Assembly (NCBI GenBank): GCA_947165275.1
Contig: CAMUZQ010000004.1
Coordinates: 18,951-82,950, forward strand
Origin: an uncultured Lachnospiraceae bacterium
Lineage (GTDB): Bacteria > Bacillota > Clostridia > Lachnospirales > Lachnospiraceae
DNA: 64,000 nt
Direction: 5' to 3'
The translations under genes and the position numbers were made by a program. Each line of letters starts with the position of its first letter. Position 1 is the first letter of the stretch. Positions 10,125 through 19,121 of the stretch are shown piece by piece. The notes beneath the pieces were generated by a model. It made no database searches and was not told where the DNA came from. It worked only from the letters and a program-made list of their open reading frames with translations.

Positions 10125-10844
10125 ATGGCGATAAAAGTTTATATAGCAGATTATAAAAAGCTCGGAATAGACAAAAACTGGCAGGAGCTTCTTCCATATC
10201 TTACCGGGGATGAAAGAGAGAAGGTCCTGCGGTACAGGTTTGATGAAGATAAGATAAGGTCTCTGACGGGAGTCTGTCTCATAAGATCGGCAGCGGCGGA
10301 AAGGTTTCCGGGTGAGACTGTATCCATAATGAAGACGGATAAGGGAAAGCCGTACTTAAGCGGCAGGACCGGTTATGAGTTCAATCTGTCACATTCCGGA
10401 GATCTTATAGTTCTGGCGGTGGATGAGCTTCCGGTAGGGATAGATGTGGAGCAGATAAAGGATAAAAACTGGGAGATATTTCACAGATATCTCACTGATG
10501 AGGAGATGTCGATGATAAGGGGATCAGATGATCCGCCAGCCGTTTTTTTCGAAGTCTGGACTGTCAGAGAGGCCTTTTCCAAAGAGGAGGGTCAGGGCCT
10601 TTCGATACTCGACAGTATATTCAGTATGGATTATCACGAAAAGACCGTAAGCTATAACGGCAAAAAGCTGTATTTCAGAACAGAAAAATACAGTTCATCG
10701 GATGAATACAGGATAAGTCTCTGTTCCCGGAGGCGCCTGGATGATGTGACAATGGAATATCTGGACATATGGGATTGGGAGAGGAGGATAGGCCTGATAA
10801 GACAAGGAAACGGGAGTTCACAGAATCTTCACAAAAATTATTAG
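10125..10844 (+). CDS. 4'-phosphopantetheinyl transferase superfamily (Sfp-like)
   Basis: NLSHSGDLIVLAV, PVGIDVEQI, VWTVREAFSKEEGQGL motifs. Confidence 0.9.
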   Translation: MAIKVYIADYKKLGIDKNWQELLPYLTGDEREKVLRYRFDEDKIRSLTGVCLIRSAAAERFPGETVSIMKTDKGKPYLSGRTGYEFNLSHSGDLIVLAVDELPVGIDVEQIKDKNWEIFHRYLTDEEMSMIRGSDDPPAVFFEVWTVREAFSKEEGQGLSILDSIFSMDYHEKTVSYNGKKLYFRTEKYSSSDEYRISLCSRRRLDDVTMEYLDIWDWERRIGLIRQGNGSSQNLHKNY

Positions 10845-10867
10845 CACTCACCCTTGACGAGTGCTAA
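10841..10867 (+). promoter_or_regulatory. CIRCE element (HrcA operator)
   Basis: Exact TTAGCACTC-N9-GAGTGCTAA. Confidence 0.96.
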
Positions 10868-10882
10868 TAAAAGTGGTATAAC
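10854..10882 (+). promoter_or_regulatory. sigma-A-type promoter for hsp20 overlapping CIRCE
   Basis: TTGACG-N17-TATAAC; -35 lies in the CIRCE spacer/right arm. Confidence 0.8.
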
Positions 10883-11058
10883 ATAATCAGTCCAAGGGAA
10901 ACGGAGGACAGAGAAACAATTGACGAGATGCCACGTTGCCGGGACTGATGCCCGGGGCGGACGGGAAGAAACAAAAGAAAAAAAACCCGTGCAGACAGTC
11001 TTAGAGCAGAGACCGGACTTCGGAGGCAAATACATATTCATTTAAGGAGGACACGATT

Positions 11059-11511
11059 ATGTTGTACACACCCAGTATTTTAAGAACAAATCTTTTTAAC
11101 GATCTTTTTGATGATGATCTTTTTACAAGACCCTTCAGTCATCTCGACAGCTTCCAGGGTAATGCGGGAGAGCTTATGAGGACAGATGTAAGGGAAGACA
11201 AGGATTCATATGAGCTTCAGATGAGTCTTCCCGGGATAGACAAGAAGGACATCAAGGCATCTCTGAAGGACGGATATATGACGATCAATGCTTCCACGGC
11301 AAAAAGCAGCGATGAGAAGGATAAGGATCTCCACTACATCCGCAGAGAGAGGTATCAGGGTTCAGTAAGCAGGACCTTCTACGTAGGCGAGGCTGTTAAG
11401 GAGGAGGATATCAAGGCCAGATTTGAAAACGGCATCCTTACCCTCACCGTACCGAAGAAGGTTGAAGAGCCTAAGGTAGAAGAGCAGAAATATATCGCTA
11501 TAGAGGGCTGA
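11059..11511 (+). CDS. Hsp20/alpha-crystallin family small heat-shock protein
   Basis: DVREDKDSYELQMSLPGIDKKDIKASLKDGYMTI and FENGILTLTVPKK; SD AAGGAGG. Confidence 0.93.
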   Translation: MLYTPSILRTNLFNDLFDDDLFTRPFSHLDSFQGNAGELMRTDVREDKDSYELQMSLPGIDKKDIKASLKDGYMTINASTAKSSDEKDKDLHYIRRERYQGSVSRTFYVGEAVKEEDIKARFENGILTLTVPKKVEEPKVEEQKYIAIEG

Positions 11512-11569
11512 TGCTTCCCTTTACAGCAGAATAAAGCATCAGGATCAGCGAAAAGCTGCTTATCATAAA

Positions 11570-11608
11570 GACCCGCCCGGAGCAATACTCCGGACGGGTC
11601 ACTTTTTT
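11570..11608 (+). terminator. intrinsic terminator after hsp20
   Basis: GACCCGcCCGGAG-CAATA-CTCCGGaCGGGTC followed by T-run. Confidence 0.85.
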
Positions 11609-11698
11609 ATAAATATTTGGTATAATAGTATGATTACGATGTCAATATTATCGTTCAGTGACAGAGCAGAAAAGAAGTATAGATCAGGGGGAATCTGT

Positions 11699-13531
11699 AT
11701 GATATCGGTAAACGAGACGGGGTTTCTGCCGCATGTTGTAAAGCTTGCTGTAAGTGATAAGGACGGCAGCTTTTACATAGTGGATGACAATGAGAGGGAG
11801 CAGCTTAAAACCGGAGTGGTTTCAGTATATGCAGGTTATGATGAAACAGCCGGTCATGATGTATACAGGCTTGATTTTTCGGGAGTGAGTGATCCCGGTA
11901 TCTATCATATAGAATCGGAGGATGGAGAGCGTTCCGCATCCTTTAAGGTAGAACCGCATGTATACAGGACACTTAAGAATTCGCTGCTCAAGGCCTTTTA
12001 TTTTCGCAGGTGCGGCTGTGAGCTTCCGCGCAGGCATGCAGGTCCTTTTGAGAGAGGGACATGCCATAACGGACCGATAAAGCTCCTCGGGACAGATGAA
12101 ATATATCCTCTGCATAAGGGATGGCATGACGCGGGGGATTTTGGAAGGTATGCAAGTGCCGGGGCCGTAGCCGCAGCGCATATGCTGTATGCTTATGAGC
12201 TTTTTCCCGAGGCGTTTTCAGAGGAGGTGAATATACCGGAATCCGGAAACGGGATACCGGATATATTGAATGAATGCAGATATGAACTGGAATTCCTGAG
12301 CGAGATGCAGGATGAGGACGGCGGAGTACATCACAAAGCCACCCCTCTGGTCTTCTGCGGATATATTATGCCGGAGGAGGAAAAAGGGGATCAGTTTGTA
12401 TTTCCGGTCACGAGCATGTCAACGGCGGATTTTGCGGCCGTAATGTGCATAGCATCCAGAGTATATGAAAAGTACGATCCGGCCTTTGCGAGGAACTGTA
12501 TGCATCAGGCATATATGGCCGGACAGTGGCTTATGTCCCATCCGGATAATACCGATTTCCATAATCCTGAGGGCTGTATCACGGGTGAGTATACAGATGA
12601 ATCGGACACGGATGAAAGGATGTGGGCGTATGCCGAGCTGATGAGGACTGACCATGATATCATACAGGACAGAGACAGATCCCTGATGGCGGCAGCGGCA
12701 CAGAAGGAATCCAGGCAGGATAAATATACGGAGCATTTTATTGAGGAGCTGAATAAATATACAGAAGATCACCCGCATGCGGACGGCAGGAGTATTGACG
12801 ACGGCTTCGGATGGCAGGATGTATCGATGTTTGCTGCAGTGGCAGTGATATTTGATCCGCTGAATACCGCCGGCGATGAAATGAGAGAACGCATGACGGA
12901 GATGCTAAGGGAAAGAGCGGATGCCTTTGTTGAGATGCAGGAGGAAGGATATCCGCTGTCGATGGTAAGACAGGATTTTGTCTGGGGAAGCAATATGGTT
13001 GTATCAAACAGAGCCGATATACTGGTTCTTGCAGGTCTGGCATTGAAGCAGAAACTGGAGCTGTCTGAAGGAGCGATCCGGACTGAAAAGGTGCATAATG
13101 TGAAGGCCGTCCAGCTTTCATATCACGACAGGAAGAAGACAGGAGGAGAGAGGCTGTCGGATGCGGAGAGGGATGAGCTGCAGCTTGACAGGGAGGTGTA
13201 TGAGGAAGCGGCATTGAACCAGCTTCATTATTTACTCGGAATGAATGCCATGGATATTTCATATGTGACAGGCTTTGGCGATCATGCCTTCAAGGATCCT
13301 CACAACAGGGTAACCGTGGCAGATAAGGTAGGGAGTCCTATCCCCGGAGAGGTTTCGGGAGGACCGTGTACATTACTTGCGGATGAAGAAATAAAAAAGC
13401 ATGCAGATCCGAATACTCCGCCTCAAAAATGCTATGTAGATGATCATATGAGCTACAGTACCAATGAAGTGGCGATATACTGGAACTCTTCACTGCTTTT
13501 TTTAACAGCATATTTTGACAGACAGCAGTAA
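11699..13531 (+). CDS. glycoside hydrolase family 9 with N-terminal Ig-like domain
   Basis: GWHDAGDFGRYASAG and C-terminal YVDDHMSYSTNEVAIYWNSSLLFL catalytic region; AGGGGG before ATG 11699. Confidence 0.9.
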   Translation: MISVNETGFLPHVVKLAVSDKDGSFYIVDDNEREQLKTGVVSVYAGYDETAGHDVYRLDFSGVSDPGIYHIESEDGERSASFKVEPHVYRTLKNSLLKAFYFRRCGCELPRRHAGPFERGTCHNGPIKLLGTDEIYPLHKGWHDAGDFGRYASAGAVAAAHMLYAYELFPEAFSEEVNIPESGNGIPDILNECRYELEFLSEMQDEDGGVHHKATPLVFCGYIMPEEEKGDQFVFPVTSMSTADFAAVMCIASRVYEKYDPAFARNCMHQAYMAGQWLMSHPDNTDFHNPEGCITGEYTDESDTDERMWAYAELMRTDHDIIQDRDRSLMAAAAQKESRQDKYTEHFIEELNKYTEDHPHADGRSIDDGFGWQDVSMFAAVAVIFDPLNTAGDEMRERMTEMLRERADAFVEMQEEGYPLSMVRQDFVWGSNMVVSNRADILVLAGLALKQKLELSEGAIRTEKVHNVKAVQLSYHDRKKTGGERLSDAERDELQLDREVYEEAALNQLHYLLGMNAMDISYVTGFGDHAFKDPHNRVTVADKVGSPIPGEVSGGPCTLLADEEIKKHADPNTPPQKCYVDDHMSYSTNEVAIYWNSSLLFLTAYFDRQQ

Positions 13532-13536
13532 CAGGC

Positions 13537-14838
13537 ATGAATAAAACTGTTGCTTTTCACAATCTGGGATGTAAGGTAAATTCATATGAAACGGAGATGA
13601 TGATAAAGGCTCTGGCAAAAAAAGGTTTTATCATCGTCCCATTCGATCAGAGATCGGATATATGTATAATAAATACCTGTTCCGTAACGAATATCGCTGA
13701 CAGAAAATCCCGGCAGATGATACACAGGGCAAGATCGGCAAATCCGGACTCTGTCATAGTCGCAGCAGGCTGCTATGTCAATACCCACGGAGAAAACGAA
13801 GTTACAGCCGAAGGCGTTGATATCTGTGTCGTAAATGAGCAGAAAAAGAATATAGCTGATATTCTGGAAAGATATCTGAAGGAAAGGAATCTGAAAGAAT
13901 CCTCAGGAAACGAGGCTTCCCCGGATATCTCAGGCAGAGGCATTTTCCATACGCGCTGCTTTATAAAGGTTCAGGACGGCTGCGACCAGTTCTGTACATA
14001 CTGTATTATCCCATATGCAAGGGGAAGGATATGCTCGAGACCTGTAAATGAGGTAACGGATGAGATAAGGCAGTATGTTGATCTGGGATACAGGGAATTC
14101 GTCCCGACGGGCATACATATCTCTTCATACGGGAAAGACAGGCCGGAGGACGGAGAGGATCTTCTGGAGCTTATGAAAGGGATCTCCAGGGTCGAGGGAG
14201 TGGAGCGGATAAGGCTCAGCTCGCTTGAACCAAGGCTTATCACGGAGGAATTTGCCGACGGGCTCTCTCAGATACGTCAGATCTGCCCTCACTTCCACCT
14301 GAGCCTGCAGTCCGGCTCCGATCCGGTTCTGAAAAGAATGAATCGCCGTTATACTACAGACGAATATATGCAGGGGGTTGATATACTCAGAAAGTATTTT
14401 ACCGATCCTGCTGTCACTACTGACTTAATAACGGGTTTTCCGGGGGAAACGGAGGAGGAATTCAGCGAGACGGTTGAATTCGTAAAAAAAGCAGGATTCT
14501 ACGAAACACACATATTTAAATATTCCAGACGCAAAGGTACAGCTGCCGACCGGATGGAAGGACAGCTGTCCGAAAAGATAAAGCATGAAAGATCCTCGGT
14601 ATTGCTTGAGATAAACAAAAAGCAGAAGCGGGTTTTTGAGGACAGGCATATAGCCGCGGGAGCTAATCATGAGGTGCTCTTTGAGGATGTGGAGGAAGTG
14701 GACGGGCGCTCATACAGGGCAGGCTATACCGGAGAGTATATAAAGGTGTACGGTAATGCTGCTGATCATGATATGGGAGAGATCGCTGCCGGGAGGATCA
14801 GGCGGCAGGGAAATATTATCTTATTTGAAGGAAATTGA
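13537..14838 (+). CDS. mtaB: tRNA (N6-threonylcarbamoyladenosine(37)-C2)-methylthiotransferase
   Basis: GCKVNSYETE, radical-SAM CDQFCTYCIIPYARG, MiaB-family architecture. Confidence 0.9.
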   Translation: MNKTVAFHNLGCKVNSYETEMMIKALAKKGFIIVPFDQRSDICIINTCSVTNIADRKSRQMIHRARSANPDSVIVAAGCYVNTHGENEVTAEGVDICVVNEQKKNIADILERYLKERNLKESSGNEASPDISGRGIFHTRCFIKVQDGCDQFCTYCIIPYARGRICSRPVNEVTDEIRQYVDLGYREFVPTGIHISSYGKDRPEDGEDLLELMKGISRVEGVERIRLSSLEPRLITEEFADGLSQIRQICPHFHLSLQSGSDPVLKRMNRRYTTDEYMQGVDILRKYFTDPAVTTDLITGFPGETEEEFSETVEFVKKAGFYETHIFKYSRRKGTAADRMEGQLSEKIKHERSSVLLEINKKQKRVFEDRHIAAGANHEVLFEDVEEVDGRSYRAGYTGEYIKVYGNAADHDMGEIAAGRIRRQGNIILFEGN

Positions 14839-14840
14839 TC

Positions 14841-15983
14841 ATGGAATGCTATCTGGATAATTCAGCGACTACGAAGGCCGATCCGGATGTGGTTTCGCTT
14901 ATGCAGAAACTGATGCTTGAAGATTACGGCAATCCGTCCAGTCTTCACAGAAAAGGGTTTGAAGCAGAGAAATACATACGGGAAGCAAAGGCTACGCTGT
15001 CAAAGCTGCTCAAATGTAAAGAAAACGAGCTTATCTTCACCTCAGGCGGGACCGAGTCCGACAATATGGCATTAGCAGGAGCATATGCCGCGAACAGGAG
15101 ACGGGGGGCTCATATCATAACCACCGGGATAGAGCATCCCGCCGTGGCACAGACAGCGGCACATCTTGAGGAGCTCGGAGCCCGTATAGATTACCTGGAG
15201 GTGGATGCCAACGGGCATATAGACCTGTCGCAGCTGGAGTCGCTTCTGGATGACGAGACCGTCCTGGTTTCCGTCATGCATGTCAATAATGAAGTCGGTG
15301 CTGTGGAGCCTGTACATGAGATAGGGAAGCTCATACATGAGAAACAGCCTGAATGTCTCTTTCATGTGGATGACGTTCAGGGATTCGGAAAACTGAAGCT
15401 CATACCGGGGGAGGAGCATATCGATTTGCTTTCGGTCTCCTCACATAAGATACACGGACCCAAGGGAACAGGGCTTCTGTACAAATCCGGGAGGACAAAG
15501 CTGGCGCCGCTTATCTACGGCGGAGGGCATCAGGGAGGATACAGATCCGGAACCGAAAATGTACCGGGAACGGCAGGTTTTTCCCTGGCGGCAGATAAGA
15601 TGTATAAGGATATGGATGATGCCCTGGATAAGATGCAGAGGCTTCATGATCAGTTCATACGGGATATTTCAGGTATAGAAGATATAAAGATAAACGGCGG
15701 GGATGTGCCTTACATCATTTCTCTTTCCGTGAAGGATGTGCGGGCAGAGGTGCTGCTGCATGCTCTGGAGGATAAGGGAATATATGTGTCTGCCGGCTCT
15801 GCCTGCTCATCAAACAGACCGGCGGTATCTGCCACCCTGAAGGCGATGAAGGTGGAAAAATGGCAGCTTGATTCCACGATCCGGATCTCGCTGTCCCGTT
15901 ATAATACAGAAGATGAAATGAGCTATACGGCAGATCAGCTTAAAAGTATAATACCGGCCTTAAGAAGGTTCGTCAGAAGATAA
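14841..15983 (+). CDS. cysteine desulfurase family protein
   Basis: YLDNSATTKADPDV, FTSGGTESDN, SVSSHKIHGPKGTGLLY, YVSAGSACSS. Confidence 0.92.
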   Translation: MECYLDNSATTKADPDVVSLMQKLMLEDYGNPSSLHRKGFEAEKYIREAKATLSKLLKCKENELIFTSGGTESDNMALAGAYAANRRRGAHIITTGIEHPAVAQTAAHLEELGARIDYLEVDANGHIDLSQLESLLDDETVLVSVMHVNNEVGAVEPVHEIGKLIHEKQPECLFHVDDVQGFGKLKLIPGEEHIDLLSVSSHKIHGPKGTGLLYKSGRTKLAPLIYGGGHQGGYRSGTENVPGTAGFSLAADKMYKDMDDALDKMQRLHDQFIRDISGIEDIKINGGDVPYIISLSVKDVRAEVLLHALEDKGIYVSAGSACSSNRPAVSATLKAMKVEKWQLDSTIRISLSRYNTEDEMSYTADQLKSIIPALRRFVRR

Positions 15984-16726
15984 TGAGCATGTATCATTTT
16001 TTTGCAGATCAGACGGATATATCGGACAGAGACATATATATCCGCGGTGATGATTACAATCATATAAAAAATGTCCTGAGGATGCATCCGGGTGAGGTGA
16101 TATCCGTTTCTGACGGGGTATCGGGAAAGGAATACAGATGTCATATCGAGGATTTTACCGCTGAAGCCGTGCACTGCAGGCTTGATTTTATAAAGGAGGC
16201 GGATACGGAGCTTCCTGTAAGGGTCCTGCTGTTTCAGTCACTTCCGAAGTCGGACAAGATGGAATTTGTGATACAAAAGGCCGTTGAATTAGGCGCAGCG
16301 GAGATCATTCCCGTGGCGTCCGAAAGATGTGTCGTAAAACTGGATGAAAAAAAGGCAGCTGCAAAGGTTAAAAGATGGAAAGGGATAGCAGAGGCAGCGG
16401 CCAAGCAGAGTAACCGGGGAATAGTGCCTGAGGTTACGGAGGTAATGGATTTCGATACAGCCTTAACATATGCCGGAAAATGTGATGTCAGACTGATCCC
16501 CTACGAGCTGGCAGAGGATTTTGAAAAGACCCGGCAGATAACTGACGGCATAAAAGAGGGACAGTCTGCAGCAGTCTTTATCGGTCCCGAGGGAGGGTAT
16601 GCCGAGGAGGAGATAGCAAAGGCACAGGAAAGGGGTGTCATACCGATAACTCTCGGGAGGAGGATATTGAGGACAGAGACGGCGGCCCTTGTTGTATTAT
16701 CATGGCTCGTCTATAAACTCGAATGA
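15983..16726 (+). CDS. rsmE: 16S rRNA (uracil(1498)-N3)-methyltransferase
   Basis: FIGPEGGYAEEEI and LGRRILRTETAAL signatures. Confidence 0.92.
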   Translation: MSMYHFFADQTDISDRDIYIRGDDYNHIKNVLRMHPGEVISVSDGVSGKEYRCHIEDFTAEAVHCRLDFIKEADTELPVRVLLFQSLPKSDKMEFVIQKAVELGAAEIIPVASERCVVKLDEKKAAAKVKRWKGIAEAAAKQSNRGIVPEVTEVMDFDTALTYAGKCDVRLIPYELAEDFEKTRQITDGIKEGQSAAVFIGPEGGYAEEEIAKAQERGVIPITLGRRILRTETAALVVLSWLVYKLE

Positions 16727-16751
16727 TCCCGCTTCAGGGATGATCAGGATT

Positions 16752-17792
16752 ATGAAGGATTTATTAAACAAAAAAACTGTCATGATCATATTTTCGGTCA
16801 TGATCCTGCTGACAGCAGCTACAGTAGCGGGCGTCATCATCTATGGAAACATGATGTTCCGTATAATCGAATCCCCCGGAAATGAAAGCTTCACCGGGAA
16901 GCACTATGCATTCATCTGTGAGAATTCCCAGGACGGTTTTTACAGCTCGATATATGAAGGAGCATATAAGGAGGCGGACAGCAGAGGGGATTATCTGGAG
17001 AATATGGGGGAAAATATCGCCTTCCGGCAGGATAAATATGAGCTTATGGAGCTGTCGATAGATGCGGGAGTGGATGGGATAATCGTAGAAGCCGGAGAGA
17101 GCGAAGCCATGAATAAGCTCATAGAGCGGGCTGACAGCGAAGGTATCCCGGTGGTAACGGTAGGCAGTGACAACACTTCATCCGCAAGGAAATCCTATGT
17201 CGGCTTCGGTTATTATGACCTTGGTACGAATTACGGCAAGGAGCTTCTCAAAACCGCTACGGATGATCCGAAAAGGGTACTTGTGCTGATGAGCCCTGAT
17301 GCTGATGATTCCAGCCAGAATATAATATTCCAGGGAATAAGGGAGACAATAGAAAGATCCGATATGTCTTCCAGCTTCAATCTTGAGACCATGGCTGTTC
17401 CCGATACATCGGCTTTCGGCGCTGAGGAAAGGATAAGCGGCCTTATCATGAGGAATGATGAGCTTCCGGATGTGATAATATGCCTGAATGAGATCTTTAC
17501 CACCTGCGTAAGCCAGGCCCTGGTAGATTACAACAGGGTAGGACAGACTACGGTATACGGCTTTTACGAAAACAGCACGATACTCTCTGCCATACAGAAG
17601 CAGATAATTTTTGCCACATTTACAATGAATACCGGACAGATGGGGACTTTTTGCATAGAAGCCCTTAAGGAATACGAAGAGTACGGAAACGTGAACGAAT
17701 ATCTGCCTGTGGATATCAAGGTTGTGACATCGGATAATATAAGTGATTATATCCGTGAAAAGACGGAGGAGGCTGAAAATGGCCAGCTCTGA
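16752..17792 (+). CDS. membrane-anchored periplasmic-binding-protein-like sugar sensor (XylFII-like)
   Basis: N-terminal TM segment without lipobox, type 1 periplasmic-binding fold (DGIIVEAGESEAMNKLI); immediately upstream of HK/RR pair. Confidence 0.8.
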   Translation: MKDLLNKKTVMIIFSVMILLTAATVAGVIIYGNMMFRIIESPGNESFTGKHYAFICENSQDGFYSSIYEGAYKEADSRGDYLENMGENIAFRQDKYELMELSIDAGVDGIIVEAGESEAMNKLIERADSEGIPVVTVGSDNTSSARKSYVGFGYYDLGTNYGKELLKTATDDPKRVLVLMSPDADDSSQNIIFQGIRETIERSDMSSSFNLETMAVPDTSAFGAEERISGLIMRNDELPDVIICLNEIFTTCVSQALVDYNRVGQTTVYGFYENSTILSAIQKQIIFATFTMNTGQMGTFCIEALKEYEEYGNVNEYLPVDIKVVTSDNISDYIREKTEEAENGQL

Positions 17793-19089
17793 GAATCAAC
17801 GCAAGGAAAAATCCAAGGTCCAGACAAACATGGTCATGCTTACGGTGGTGACGTCAACGATAATCCTGACAGTAAACATCGTTCTTTTTATCTATATAAG
17901 CCGGGCTATAGACGTAATAAACAAGGTGTATTCCACAAACGTGGAGATAGGAGAGCTTTCCGAGTCCTTAAATCAGGTTCGCGGGAGCATGACTGAATAT
18001 CTTAATACCAAATCCACCGACTCAATGGAGCAGTATTTCGATGCTACCCAGCAATACAGGGATTATCTCTCGGACCTGGTGCTTCAGGGACAGGGAAGGG
18101 ACAATACCGCGATCCTTCAGGATATACAGGGCCTTTCCGACACATATCTGTCTGTTGCCGAGGAGACGATACAGGCAAAGCGCGGCAGGGTCGTCGAGAA
18201 ATACAATGCAGGATATGAAAGATCGGAGAAGATATACGGATATATAAATGCATATATATACAGTCTGAATAATGAGCAGTTCAGGCAGAATTCAGAGAAA
18301 TACGCAGCTCTCAGAGCATCTCTGAGGTCTCTGGCCGCCGTCACCATGTCCGTCATTCTGGCGGTCGCTCTGATAAACATACTCCTTACGATAGTAATGA
18401 CAAAGAATATAATGGACCCGGTGCGGCAGAAAGAGATAATGATGGAGTCCCACCTGAAGGATGCCGAGCTGAAGTATCTGCAGGCTCAGGTAAACCCGCA
18501 TTTCCTGTACAATACCTTAAACGCGGGGGCACAGCTTGCCATGCTTGAGGACGCGGAAAAAACCTCAGGTTATCTGCAGAATGTGGCTGCCTTTTTCAGA
18601 TACAAGATAAAGGGAGAGGATAAGGAGACAACCCTTGAACAGGAAATAGCTTTGGTGGATAATTATATCCACATATTAAACGTCCGTTTTTCCGGCGAGA
18701 TCCATTATGAGAAAGAGCTGGATGAAAGATGTCTGTCTGTTTCGGTTCCGGGAATGATACTTCAGCCGATAGTTGAAAATGCAGTAAATCACGGGATAAG
18801 AGATATTGAAAGAGAAAAGAAGATAATACTTAAGGTGGAGAGACTGCCGGAGCTTATAAGAGTAAGGATCGAGGATAACGGAGTGGGCCTGACTGAGGAG
18901 CGTTTAAGGGAGATAATGTCCGGGAATGCCGGTGAGAACCCTATGATGAAGGACTCAAACGGAGTGGGAATAGCAAACGTGATATCGAGGCTCAGACTTT
19001 TTTATGACCGGGAAGATGTAATGCAGATGTTCAGCGAGGGAAGAGACAGGGGGACCATAGTCGATATACTCATCCCCGTTACGGAATAG
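17779..19089 (+). CDS. sensor histidine kinase, LytS/YesM type
   Basis: LQAQVNPHFLYNTLNA H-box, IVENAVNHGI N-box, RIEDNGVGL. Confidence 0.92.
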   Translation: MASSENQRKEKSKVQTNMVMLTVVTSTIILTVNIVLFIYISRAIDVINKVYSTNVEIGELSESLNQVRGSMTEYLNTKSTDSMEQYFDATQQYRDYLSDLVLQGQGRDNTAILQDIQGLSDTYLSVAEETIQAKRGRVVEKYNAGYERSEKIYGYINAYIYSLNNEQFRQNSEKYAALRASLRSLAAVTMSVILAVALINILLTIVMTKNIMDPVRQKEIMMESHLKDAELKYLQAQVNPHFLYNTLNAGAQLAMLEDAEKTSGYLQNVAAFFRYKIKGEDKETTLEQEIALVDNYIHILNVRFSGEIHYEKELDERCLSVSVPGMILQPIVENAVNHGIRDIEREKKIILKVERLPELIRVRIEDNGVGLTEERLREIMSGNAGENPMMKDSNGVGIANVISRLRLFYDREDVMQMFSEGRDRGTIVDILIPVTE

Positions 19090-19121
19090 GAATAAGGATC
19101 AGACAGCAGAGGGAAGGGATA

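Noticed and set aside
10890-11058. RNA thermometer in hsp20 leader
   Set aside because: Leader has stems, but I could not find an anti-SD (CCTCC or TCCTT) pairing with the AAGGAGG, so not claimed
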